Assembly: GCF_008189685.1 (NCBI RefSeq)
Contig: NZ_CP043312.1
Span: 496,001-560,000, forward strand
Reading direction: 5' to 3'
Length of the DNA: 64,000 bases
DNA from: Candidatus Sneabacter namystus
Lineage (GTDB): Bacteria > Pseudomonadota > Alphaproteobacteria > Rickettsiales > Rickettsiaceae
This document shows positions 17,160 through 25,219 of this stretch, in pieces; position 1 is the stretch's first letter, and every line of letters starts with the position of its first letter. The position numbers were made by a program, and so were the translations under genes. The notes beneath the pieces were generated by a model. The model was not told where the DNA came from and searched no databases. It saw only the letters and a list, made by a program, of their open reading frames with translations.

Positions 17160-18410
17160 ATGAAAGAACGTAGGATAGCGATCACCGGTGTAGGCATGGT
17201 AACGCCATTGGGGCGTGATGCGCGCACAACTTGGGATAGCATTCTAAACTGCAAGAGCGGAATAAGACAAATAAAGTCATTTGACGCAAGCAGGCATAAC
17301 TGTCGCATAGCAGGAGAGATAGATAATGAATTGCTGCAATTTACTCCAGAAGGCTGTATAGCCGAGCGTGACCTAAAGAAAATGGGACGTTTTATGCAAT
17401 TCGGTTTTGGTGCAACGCATGAAGCGATAATTGATTCTGGCATAAATCTTTTAGAGGACAATAAAAAAGATAGTATTGGAGTGTATCTTGGCTCTGGTAT
17501 AGGAGGGCTAGGAAACATAGAAGAAGCAAGCGTTGAATTTAATAAAGGAAAAAATATCTCACCATTTTTCATACCATCTACCCTTATTAATTTGTTAGCT
17601 GGACAAGTATCAATAAAGTACGGTTTTACAGGACCAAATTTATCAGTTGCAACAGCTTGTACAACAGGAGCACATGCAATAGGAGAGGCAGCAAAAATGA
17701 TAAGATATAACGAAGCAGATATAATGATTGCAGGAAGCGCTGAAGCTTCTATAACCCCGTTAGGAGTAGAAGGATTTTGCGCTTGCAAAGCTTTAACTAC
17801 AAAGTTTAATACAAATCCAGAGGCCGCATCCAGACCCTGGGATGTCAACCGAAGCGGTTTTGTAATGTCAGAAGGAGCAGGTGTAGTTATACTAGAAGAG
17901 CTTCAGCATGCAAAAAATCGCAATGCAAACATATACGCCGAACTAACAGGATATGGCACAAGCGGAGATGGGTACCATTACACATCACCACATCCAGAAG
18001 GCAAGGGAGCTTTGTCATGCATGAACAAAGCTCTTAAAGACGCAAATATTCATCCACAAGATATAGATTACGTAAATGCCCATGGAACCTCTACACAGGT
18101 AGGAGACAAAATAGAATTAGTAGCAGTGCAAGATCTTCTTTTTGCTGCTAATTCAAAGTTAGTGATGTCATCTACAAAATCATCATTAGGACATATGTTA
18201 GGAGCAGCGGGAAGTGTGGAAATAGCACTTTGCGTCCTTGCTATGAGAGATAGCGTAGCCCCCCCTACGATAAATCTTGATCAACAGATCTCTGAAGTCA
18301 AAATGAATCTTGCAAGAAACGCCCCTCATGAAAAACGAATGCATTATATAATAAGTAATTCATTTGGATTTGGAGGTACAAACGCTAGTATAGTAATAAA
18401 ATCAGTTTAG
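17160..18410 (+). CDS. fabF: 3-oxoacyl-ACP synthase II
   Basis: Condensing enzyme that elongates acyl-ACP with malonyl-ACP. The 416-residue thiolase-fold protein begins RRIAITGVGMVTPLG and carries the nucleophile motif ATACTTGAHAIGEAA (Cys near 166). The two active-site histidines are in NAHGTSTQVGD (near 306) and SSLGHMLGAAGS (near 343). It ends SFGFGGTNASIVIK. It is paired with acpP as in most bacteria. Confidence 0.97.
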   Translation: MKERRIAITGVGMVTPLGRDARTTWDSILNCKSGIRQIKSFDASRHNCRIAGEIDNELLQFTPEGCIAERDLKKMGRFMQFGFGATHEAIIDSGINLLEDNKKDSIGVYLGSGIGGLGNIEEASVEFNKGKNISPFFIPSTLINLLAGQVSIKYGFTGPNLSVATACTTGAHAIGEAAKMIRYNEADIMIAGSAEASITPLGVEGFCACKALTTKFNTNPEAASRPWDVNRSGFVMSEGAGVVILEELQHAKNRNANIYAELTGYGTSGDGYHYTSPHPEGKGALSCMNKALKDANIHPQDIDYVNAHGTSTQVGDKIELVAVQDLLFAANSKLVMSSTKSSLGHMLGAAGSVEIALCVLAMRDSVAPPTINLDQQISEVKMNLARNAPHEKRMHYIISNSFGFGGTNASIVIKSV

Positions 18411-18424
18411 CAATATTTGAGTTT

Positions 18425-18844
18425 ATGGAGGAAAACAGCATATTATCTAAGCGTCACGTATCTTACGCACAGTCAAAACCAATACAAAGAGAAACCTGTG
18501 TTGAAAAAGTAGCATCTGTAGTAATTGAAATTTTGGAACAAAAAAAGGCACTTAGTATCAAAGTATTCCAAAACCATCCTTTAGCAAGCTATATCATAGT
18601 TGCGGAACATGAATCAGCAAGAGGTATACAAGCCATTGCACAACATGTTGGCTTTGCTCTAAAACAGTGCTCAAAATATGAAATAGGATACGATGGGTTT
18701 GAATCATCAAAATGGGTAGCAATAGACGCACAAGACATAATAGTGCATTTGCTTACTAATGAGGCACGCATAGAATACGAAATAGAAAATCTATTACAAC
18801 AAGCCTCTGAGGAAATTAATCTTTCTGCATTAATGCAAAACTGA
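18425..18844 (+). CDS. rsfS: Ribosome silencing factor
   Basis: Iojap/RsfS family protein of 139 residues. It binds L14 and blocks subunit joining when nutrients run short. The core has LASYIIVAEHESARGIQAIAQH at about 58-79, then IGYDG and the end motif WVAIDAQDIIVHLLTNEAR, matching the family pattern W-x-x-(I/L)D-x-x-D-(I/V)-x-VH-x. About 25 diverged residues precede the domain. It lies 14 bases after fabF and ends six bases from a convergent permease gene. Confidence 0.88.
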   Translation: MEENSILSKRHVSYAQSKPIQRETCVEKVASVVIEILEQKKALSIKVFQNHPLASYIIVAEHESARGIQAIAQHVGFALKQCSKYEIGYDGFESSKWVAIDAQDIIVHLLTNEARIEYEIENLLQQASEEINLSALMQN

Positions 18845-18850
18845 AGCATG

Positions 18851-20152
18851 TCATCTTGCTCCCTGCTTACGCCGCTGTAAGTAAAGGTATATATAAAGAG
18901 GTGCACTAGAAAACAAAAAGGCTAGTATAGCAAATATCACCGTCTTGATATCGTTACTACATATACCAAAAATGGAAAACACTACAACATATAACCCCAT
19001 AAAAGCATATCTACAGCTAATCTTTCTATTTTTCTTTGCTAGAATAAGACATAGTGACACGGCACACATCGCATACACAAGCAAAAAGATAATCACGCTA
19101 ACATCTATCACTAACTCTAATTGATCTATAAATCTTTTTTGCAAACAAAACACCAAAAATACAAAAACCAATAAGGAAGCAATGAACATACTAACGTAAG
19201 GAGCACCATACTTATTTTTCTTCGCAAAAATACTTGGAAAAAAGCCATCATCAGCAAGATTAGATGCTAAATGCCCACCAGATAATGTCCAAGCATTTAA
19301 GTTATTAAGACACACTATCACTGCAATAAACGAAATAATTACGTCAATTCTACCAGCATTTACAAAAATTGCCTTAGCCGCTTCAGAATAAGGAGCAGCA
19401 GAGTCTGCAAGCACTGAAACAGGTACAACAGCCCTCACACCAACACTATTTATAAAATACAATGCAACAAGTGATAAAGTTCCCCAAAAAATAGCTTTTG
19501 GTACATTTTTACTAGAACCTTGTACTGAGATCGAAGGAGCGGTAATAGCCTCTACTCCTATAAAACTCCACATTGCTAAAAAGCTTGTTTTTTGCAGCAC
19601 CTTCCATACATTTTCACCATCAGAAATAAAGGGAATGAAGTGCTCATAATTAAATTTCAAATACAGTCCAAGAATAGGAATACAAATTAAAGGTATTACT
19701 TTTAAAATTACTAAAAACAAACCATATATTCCAGCCGCTCCTATACCAAATAAATTAATCAAAAACACAATCATAAGCATACAAAATTCAAGCAGTATCA
19801 CCTTAAAAGTAGACAACGACCCGAATACAGAAGATAGATATCCAATCGCTGTCACAATAAGCGCCGTGTTACTGATCACAGAAATAATCCAATAAGACCA
19901 TCCTATTAAAAATGCACATTGCCTGCCAAACGCAGCTTCCACATATACATGAACACCTGCCCTATCAGGAAAAAGCGTAAACAACTTTGCAAAAATGAGT
20001 GCAAGGCACATAGCAACACTACCAGCTATTACCCATCCAAATAGTCCAATGGACGCATGCCTAGCAAAGTAAGCTGGTAACATAAACACCCCTACTCCTA
20101 ACTGACAACTTATTACCAAAGCAATAAGAGAAAAGGTACTAATTCGTTTCAT
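18851..20152 (-). CDS. APC-family amino-acid permease
   Basis: Inner-membrane amino-acid/polyamine transporter of 433 residues with about twelve hydrophobic segments. The first helix has CQLGVGVFMLPAYFA at about 16-30, the family's substrate-binding G-x-G motif region. A later segment has FIGVEAITAPS, as in arginine/agmatine and basic amino-acid antiporters (AdiC/PotE-like). I start at the ATG at 20152; the TTG one codon earlier is less likely. Amino-acid import from the host is a natural role for an intracellular bacterium, but the substrate cannot be read. Confidence 0.88.
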   Translation of the reverse strand: MKRISTFSLIALVISCQLGVGVFMLPAYFARHASIGLFGWVIAGSVAMCLALIFAKLFTLFPDRAGVHVYVEAAFGRQCAFLIGWSYWIISVISNTALIVTAIGYLSSVFGSLSTFKVILLEFCMLMIVFLINLFGIGAAGIYGLFLVILKVIPLICIPILGLYLKFNYEHFIPFISDGENVWKVLQKTSFLAMWSFIGVEAITAPSISVQGSSKNVPKAIFWGTLSLVALYFINSVGVRAVVPVSVLADSAAPYSEAAKAIFVNAGRIDVIISFIAVIVCLNNLNAWTLSGGHLASNLADDGFFPSIFAKKNKYGAPYVSMFIASLLVFVFLVFCLQKRFIDQLELVIDVSVIIFLLVYAMCAVSLCLILAKKNRKISCRYAFMGLYVVVFSIFGICSNDIKTVIFAILAFLFSSAPLYIYLYLQRRKQGAR

Positions 20153-20309
20153 CAATAGATCGTTAATTAATTATTTATTTTAACTATGGGTTTATACCCC
20201 ATATGCATTTTTCAATTGCAATAGAAACCCATCCTATCACTACTATTGCAAAACTCAACAAATATAAAGACAATGAGACTATACATTTTTCAACAAACAT
20301 AACAAACAA

Positions 20310-21827
20310 ATGTCGCACTCCTATGTCACAACTCCAATTTTCTATGTAAACGATAAACCCCATCTAGGACATTCTTATACATGCGTTATAGCAGACGTAA
20401 TAGCAAGACAACATAGATTATTTGGAAAACAAGTAATATTACTAACAGGTACAGACGAACATGGAATAAAAATAGAACGTGCTGCAAAAAGTCATAATAC
20501 ATCACCACAAAATTTTGTTGATGTGATCTCCATGAAGTTTAAAAACTTGATGACAATATGCAACATCAGCAACAATGATTTTATAAGAACAACTGAAACT
20601 CGACATAAAGAGGCAGTACATTCTTTATGGAACACATTATCACGCAATGGCTACATATACCTGGGGAAATATTCTGGCTGGTATTCAATAAGGGATGAAG
20701 CCTTCTACAATGAATCTGACCTTACGGAAGACAAACTAGCCCCTACCGGAAGTACAGTAGAATGGGTAGAAGAAGAAAGTTATTTTTTCGCATTATCAAA
20801 ACTACAAAATAGACTTATATCGTTTTACGAAAATAACCCGTTATTCATATACCCAAATACAAAAAGAACAGAAGTAATAAACTTTATAAAGCAAGGACTA
20901 CAAGACATATCAATATCACGTACTAGTGTCTCTTGGGGAATTTCAGTACCAAATAACCCAAAGCACGTAATATATGTTTGGTTGGATGCTCTTACTAATT
21001 ACATCACTGCATTGGGATATCCAAATGTTGATGACAAAAAATTTAAAAATTTTTGGACATCCGCAATACATATTATAGGAAAAGATATACTAAAATTTCA
21101 TGCAGTATATTGGCCAGCTTTTTTGATGGCAGCAGAATTATCATTACCACAAAAACTTGTAGTACATGGATGGTGGACAATAGAAGGAGAAAAAATGTCT
21201 AAATCAGTAGGAAATGTGATAGACCCAATACAATTACAGCAAGAAGCAAGCGTAGATGCAATGCGATACTTCCTACTCAAAGAAATTCCATTAGGAAAAG
21301 ATGGTAACTTTTCTAAAACAGCATTTGTAAATCGAGTCAATAGTGAATTAGCGGATAAAATAGGAAATTTGGTACAAAGGGTAACAGCATTTTCTGGAAA
21401 ATATTTTAATCACGCTGTACCAGACATAAAAGATGCCTCAGTGTGGAAAATACATCCATTAAGCGTTACCTCAACACATGCATATGAAGCAATAAAAAAA
21501 ATAAATATAAACTTCGATATCAAATCAGCACTGTCCGCAATTTTACAGCTAGCATCTGACACCAATAAACATATAGATACAACCACTCCCTGGACAACAA
21601 TTAAAACCAATAAAGAACAAGCATCCATAGATATGTATATAGCCCTTACAAGCATTAAACATATAGGAATCTATTTACAACCCTTCATGCCAGACGCAGC
21701 TAAAAAAATCTTGAGCATCTTTGCATTAAATATGACACCATGCCCAATACAACACTTGGCAATACCTCTGCTCCCAAAAGCCATACTCCAGCCTTGCCAA
21801 ATATTGTTCACAAAAATTGAAAAATAG
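20310..21827 (+). CDS. metG: Methionyl-tRNA synthetase
   Basis: Class I synthetase charging methionine, 505 residues. The first ATP motif is PHLGHSYTCVIADV, the HIGH-like box near residue 17, and the second is EGEKMSKSVGNVID (KMSKS near 295). WVEEESYFFALSKLQ and VVHGWWTIEG are typical. The zinc-knuckle cysteine pairs of longer forms and the C-terminal dimerisation domain are absent, a compact type. It is divergent from the permease gene. Confidence 0.96.
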   Translation: MSHSYVTTPIFYVNDKPHLGHSYTCVIADVIARQHRLFGKQVILLTGTDEHGIKIERAAKSHNTSPQNFVDVISMKFKNLMTICNISNNDFIRTTETRHKEAVHSLWNTLSRNGYIYLGKYSGWYSIRDEAFYNESDLTEDKLAPTGSTVEWVEEESYFFALSKLQNRLISFYENNPLFIYPNTKRTEVINFIKQGLQDISISRTSVSWGISVPNNPKHVIYVWLDALTNYITALGYPNVDDKKFKNFWTSAIHIIGKDILKFHAVYWPAFLMAAELSLPQKLVVHGWWTIEGEKMSKSVGNVIDPIQLQQEASVDAMRYFLLKEIPLGKDGNFSKTAFVNRVNSELADKIGNLVQRVTAFSGKYFNHAVPDIKDASVWKIHPLSVTSTHAYEAIKKININFDIKSALSAILQLASDTNKHIDTTTPWTTIKTNKEQASIDMYIALTSIKHIGIYLQPFMPDAAKKILSIFALNMTPCPIQHLAIPLLPKAILQPCQILFTKIEK

Positions 21828-21876
21828 AATGCTTAACGCACAAAATGTAAACCTTTTGCAAGGCAAAACAAAAAAG

Positions 21877-21948
21877 TGACCCCTACGGGAATCGAACCCG
21901 TCTCTCCGCCGTGAAAGGGCGACGTTCTAACCGATAAACTAAGGGGCC
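21877..21948 (-). tRNA. tRNA-Glu (anticodon TTC)
   Basis: The reverse strand folds as a complete cloverleaf: acceptor GGCCCCT pairs with AGGGGTC, the anticodon loop is CTTTCAC on a GTCGCC/GGCGG-type stem, and the T arm is GACGGGTTCGATTCCCGT. The discriminator is A and CCA is not encoded, unlike the other two tRNAs in this window. It lies downstream of the 125-residue orphan gene on the same strand, beyond a terminator. Confidence 0.95.
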
Positions 21949-22066
21949 TTAAAAATATATATGTGCCAGAAAAGAGCATAATGCCTTAGAGAAATAATTG
22001 CAACACTTTATAAAGCTGTAGTAAAACTACCGCTACCCCTTAGAAACAAAACAGATAAAGTGCAAA

Positions 22067-22097
22067 AAAGTAGGTAGGATACGTACCTACCTACTTT
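22067..22097. terminator. Strong intrinsic terminator, usable both ways
   Basis: A perfect 12-base inverted repeat, AAAGTAGGTAGG and CCTACCTACTTT, surrounds a 7-base loop. Read on the minus strand it is followed by six T residues in all. It lies 14 bases after the stop of the minus-strand orphan gene, and upstream of tRNA-Glu on that strand. Confidence 0.9.
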
Positions 22098-22110
22098 AAA
22101 AATAGAACTA

Positions 22111-22488
22111 TTACCAAAACTTAGGAGAAGAGCTCATGTCTTTCAGTGTACCGCCCATCTTATTTAAGGCATCTGATCCGCTATTAGCACCTGATGATTG
22201 AAATAATGTAGTGCTTTTATCAAGACCATACCTAGAATCCTTCATTTCATAAGACACTTTAGATACATTACCTTTTACAGCACCTAATCCAAGACTTAAT
22301 GGAGAAGTTGGGTTTATAGTACTACAAAGACCACCAAAGGTACCTGACACACTAGGACTAAAGTCAACTTTCGCCCCTTGCCATGCAGGAAAATCACTTC
22401 TAGAAAATTCAGTAGAATCATTGCATAACATTCCCTGACCTAGCGTAGAAAACGGATCACCAAAAGAAATAGAAAAATCAAACGGCAT
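22111..22488 (-). CDS. Orphan Ser/Gly-rich small protein
   Basis: I do not recognise this 125-residue protein. It is rich in Ser, Gly and Phe with few charged residues, has no signal peptide or membrane segment, and ends SSPKFW. The ATG at 22488 has AAGG about ten bases upstream, and a strong terminator lies just after the stop, so it appears to be a real single-gene transcription unit. The composition would suit a secreted or structural protein, but that is speculation. Confidence 0.65.
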   Translation of the reverse strand: MPFDFSISFGDPFSTLGQGMLCNDSTEFSRSDFPAWQGAKVDFSPSVSGTFGGLCSTINPTSPLSLGLGAVKGNVSKVSYEMKDSRYGLDKSTTLFQSSGANSGSDALNKMGGTLKDMSSSPKFW

Positions 22489-22686
22489 AATTTATTTACC
22501 TTATTAGTTAATACATCATTACCATAGTTGTATACTTATATTAACAAAAAAACAACATTTTTTAATTTAAGTTAATTTATATAAATCTAAGACAATGTAC
22601 ATACAGTCAACAACCAAACAGAACAAAATAAACAACTCGTCGTAACAAAGACAAAAATTTTTCTACAATAACCAGATAACGTTGAT

Positions 22687-22714
22687 CTTGAAAATAAATG
22701 ATCACATCCTATAT
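22687..22714 (+). promoter_or_regulatory. RpoH (sigma-32) type heat-shock promoter
   Basis: CTTGAAA at 22687-22693 and CCTATAT at 22708-22714 give CTTG-N17-CCTATAT, an exact fit to the alphaproteobacterial RpoH pattern CTTG-N17/18-CYTATNT. It lies 44 bases before the ATG of the Hsp20 gene, the expected target. Confidence 0.8.
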
Positions 22715-22757
22715 GCATTTTTGTGAAAGACATTTAACAATTTTAGTTAGGTAGCTT

Positions 22758-23255
22758 ATGAGTAAAAATTTAGAAAAATCTCGCTACAACCCTTTCTATG
22801 GACTAAGAGAGGATCCTGCTGCTATGTTTGATTCACCAATAGAAAAGGTTATGGATCAGCTGTTCAGATCTGCGTTAGGTATATACGATAGAGAGAATAA
22901 AAAGGGAATAGGAAGAGCTTTCTTTCCGAAGGTTGATGTAGCGGAAAATAAAGAAAGTTTTTTCATACAAGCAGAGTTGCCAGGAGTGAAAAAGGAGGAT
23001 GTGAAAATCGAGATGATGGATGACTCTATGATCATCTCAGGACACAAAGAAAGTGTCGAGAGGCAGACTGACAAAGAAAAAGGATTTTATCATTGCGAAA
23101 GTTATTGCGGAGATTTTAGAAGAGTTATCAGTTTTCCATGTGATATAGAACGAGAAAATATTAAAGCTAAGTTTAACAATGGAATTCTGACAATTGACAT
23201 CCCTAAATCTAAAAAGTCTATAGACAAATCTAAAATCATACAAATAGAAGGTTAA
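22758..23255 (+). CDS. Small heat-shock protein, Hsp20 family
   Basis: ATP-independent chaperone that holds unfolding proteins, 165 residues. The alpha-crystallin domain spans about 55-160, with FFPKVDVAENKESFFIQAEL, LPGVKKEDVKIEMMDDSMI and the late FNNGILTIDIPK motif (the GVL-like element). The tail ends KIIQIEG with the I-x-I anchor used in oligomers. AGGTAG stands before the ATG and an RpoH-type promoter lies upstream. hscA follows on the opposite strand. Confidence 0.95.
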   Translation: MSKNLEKSRYNPFYGLREDPAAMFDSPIEKVMDQLFRSALGIYDRENKKGIGRAFFPKVDVAENKESFFIQAELPGVKKEDVKIEMMDDSMIISGHKESVERQTDKEKGFYHCESYCGDFRRVISFPCDIERENIKAKFNNGILTIDIPKSKKSIDKSKIIQIEG

Positions 23256-23258
23256 CCA

Positions 23259-23282
23259 TTCCCCCAGACAACACTGGGGGAA
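23259..23282. terminator. Hairpin between convergent hsp20 and hscA
   Basis: TTCCCCCAG, a 6-base loop and CTGGGGGAA form a perfect 9-base-pair GC-rich stem four bases after the Hsp20 stop. There is no T tract on the + side, so it may be a weak terminator or a 3-prime stabilising hairpin. Confidence 0.6.
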
Positions 23283-23313
23283 GTGGCGCATAATTGATAA
23301 CAGAGTAGCTAAT

Positions 23314-25059
23314 TTACATTATTGAGGTGATCTCCTTTCCCTTTATACATGTCTGTAAAACTTCTGAAAACAAATTGATAGACGCAATATTCAGCTGTTG
23401 AGTTAAATCTATTACCAACTGCTCATCATTTGAATCCAGAGCTGTACGTAACCTTGAAACAATACCTGTAATATCAGGATATTCCGTTTTAGTCTTCGAT
23501 AATGCTAAACCGATCTTCTTTATAAGAATTTCTGCATTTCTTCTACTTTCCACAACCTCTCGAAGTAAAGAGTCTTTTTGCATATAGCTAATAGAGTCTG
23601 ATATCATGTCGTGAACGACATCCTGAGAGAGATCGCAAGACGTATGTACAATCACATCTTGTGATATATTCGTTAATAACTCGGTACTTTGCACAGAAAG
23701 AACGCCGTTCATATCAAGCGCAAATGTCACTTCCACACGTGGAACGCCCGCAGGCATAGACACAATACCGTCTAATTCAAATGTTGCTATAGAAATACAA
23801 TCTTTGGCAAACTCTCTCTCTCCTTGCAAAACATTAAATTTAATCGATGTTTGACCAGCTAATTGAGTAGTAAAAAGCTTTGTAACATTACTAGGAATCG
23901 GGCTATTTCTAGGAATTATTACTTCTACTAGTCCATCTGCAACCTCAATCCCTAAGGATAAAGGTACAACATCTATTAATACGTCTTTTCTATTGCCACT
24001 AAGATTATATGCCTGCAACGCAGCCCCTATTCCAACTATCTTTTCTGTATCTTTGCTTTTTTCTATTATCACACTTGGAAAAGCTTCTCGTAATGCTTTA
24101 TCAAAGACAGGTAATTGAACACTACCACCAACTAGCAATATCTTATCTAATTTTACACTTGCATGCTCCGACAATAATGACTTTGTCAAAGCAATAGTTT
24201 TATTTGTAATACTTAAAAGCAGATGCTCAAGCTCCGATATTGTAAAACTTATTTCAACACTAACATTGTCAGCTGTCATAACAAACGTTCTATAGCAAGA
24301 CATTGAAGACAAGGCTTCCTTGATTTGGCGTGCCAATAAAAGAATATTTACATCTTTGTGTACCTGTAAATCACTCAATTTGGCTCTAATACTATCGGCT
24401 ATAATAAAGTCAGCATCATCTCCTCCCAACCAAGCATCACCTTTTACTCCCAAAACTCGCAATATCCCTTTTCTACTTTGTAGAAGAGAAACGTCAAACG
24501 TACCGCCACCTAAATCAAACACCAAATACGTAGACATGTCTTTATTGTCTACCTTATAAGCATACGCAGCTGCAGTAGGCTCACTTATTATTCTTAACAC
24601 CTTGATACCAGCAAGCTTTGCTGCTTTGAGTAGAGCGCTTTTAGCATTGTTATTAAAATAAGCGGGAGCAGTTAAGATAGCAAAGGAAATCTTCTTCTGT
24701 AAAATATTTTCCACCTCAAGTCGCACATACTCTAAAATTTTACTCACAAGCAATACGGGAGAAAGTAACTTTTCACCAACTTTGATAAAGCATTCACCTT
24801 TCACTAAAACTAAATTTGGAAAAAATGCTTTTATGGCATCTGATAAAGATTCAGAATCTTTTATGTCTCCACTTAACAGTCTTTTTATGGAAGATACATT
24901 TATTACACCTTTATCTTTACCAAGAATTACTGATCCATTTTCGTCAACGCTAACCTCAGATGGCATATTCAACAAAATACGTACTTTCTCTTCATCAATG
25001 CAAACTACTACAGTATTAGTAGTACCGAAATCTATACCTATAGCAATATCATCTTTCAT
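23314..25059 (-). CDS. hscA: Hsp70-family chaperone, HscA-like
   Basis: Hsp70 chaperone of 581 residues, shorter than DnaK and lacking a long acidic lid tail. The ATPase domain has IGIDFGTTNTVV at 7-18, the EPTAAAYAY phosphate element near 160 and VFDLGGGTFDVSLL near 180, then VGGSVQLP near 312. The substrate domain holds LSLGIEVADG and FNVLQGERE. Length and residues match HscA, which helps IscU pass on Fe-S clusters. The iscS/iscU/hscB genes are not in the window. It is divergent from the TPR-like gene. Confidence 0.85.
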   Translation of the reverse strand: MKDDIAIGIDFGTTNTVVVCIDEEKVRILLNMPSEVSVDENGSVILGKDKGVINVSSIKRLLSGDIKDSESLSDAIKAFFPNLVLVKGECFIKVGEKLLSPVLLVSKILEYVRLEVENILQKKISFAILTAPAYFNNNAKSALLKAAKLAGIKVLRIISEPTAAAYAYKVDNKDMSTYLVFDLGGGTFDVSLLQSRKGILRVLGVKGDAWLGGDDADFIIADSIRAKLSDLQVHKDVNILLLARQIKEALSSMSCYRTFVMTADNVSVEISFTISELEHLLLSITNKTIALTKSLLSEHASVKLDKILLVGGSVQLPVFDKALREAFPSVIIEKSKDTEKIVGIGAALQAYNLSGNRKDVLIDVVPLSLGIEVADGLVEVIIPRNSPIPSNVTKLFTTQLAGQTSIKFNVLQGEREFAKDCISIATFELDGIVSMPAGVPRVEVTFALDMNGVLSVQSTELLTNISQDVIVHTSCDLSQDVVHDMISDSISYMQKDSLLREVVESRRNAEILIKKIGLALSKTKTEYPDITGIVSRLRTALDSNDEQLVIDLTQQLNIASINLFSEVLQTCIKGKEITSIM

Positions 25060-25219
25060 TGCAACCTAACAATATTATGATTCCTGATACTAAAGCCAAT
25101 ATAAACCCTTTTTAAGATTAAATATTTGTAGTACAATTCGCGTAGACTATTTAAGTATTGGTGATGCGTGTTTCTTGTGCATTGGCAAGTTACGAGTCAT
25201 TTTCAACATCTCAAGCAGT

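Noticed and set aside
24009-25069. Several plus-strand frames inside hscA
   Set aside because: They lie fully within the well-supported minus-strand Hsp70 gene and show no independent protein features.
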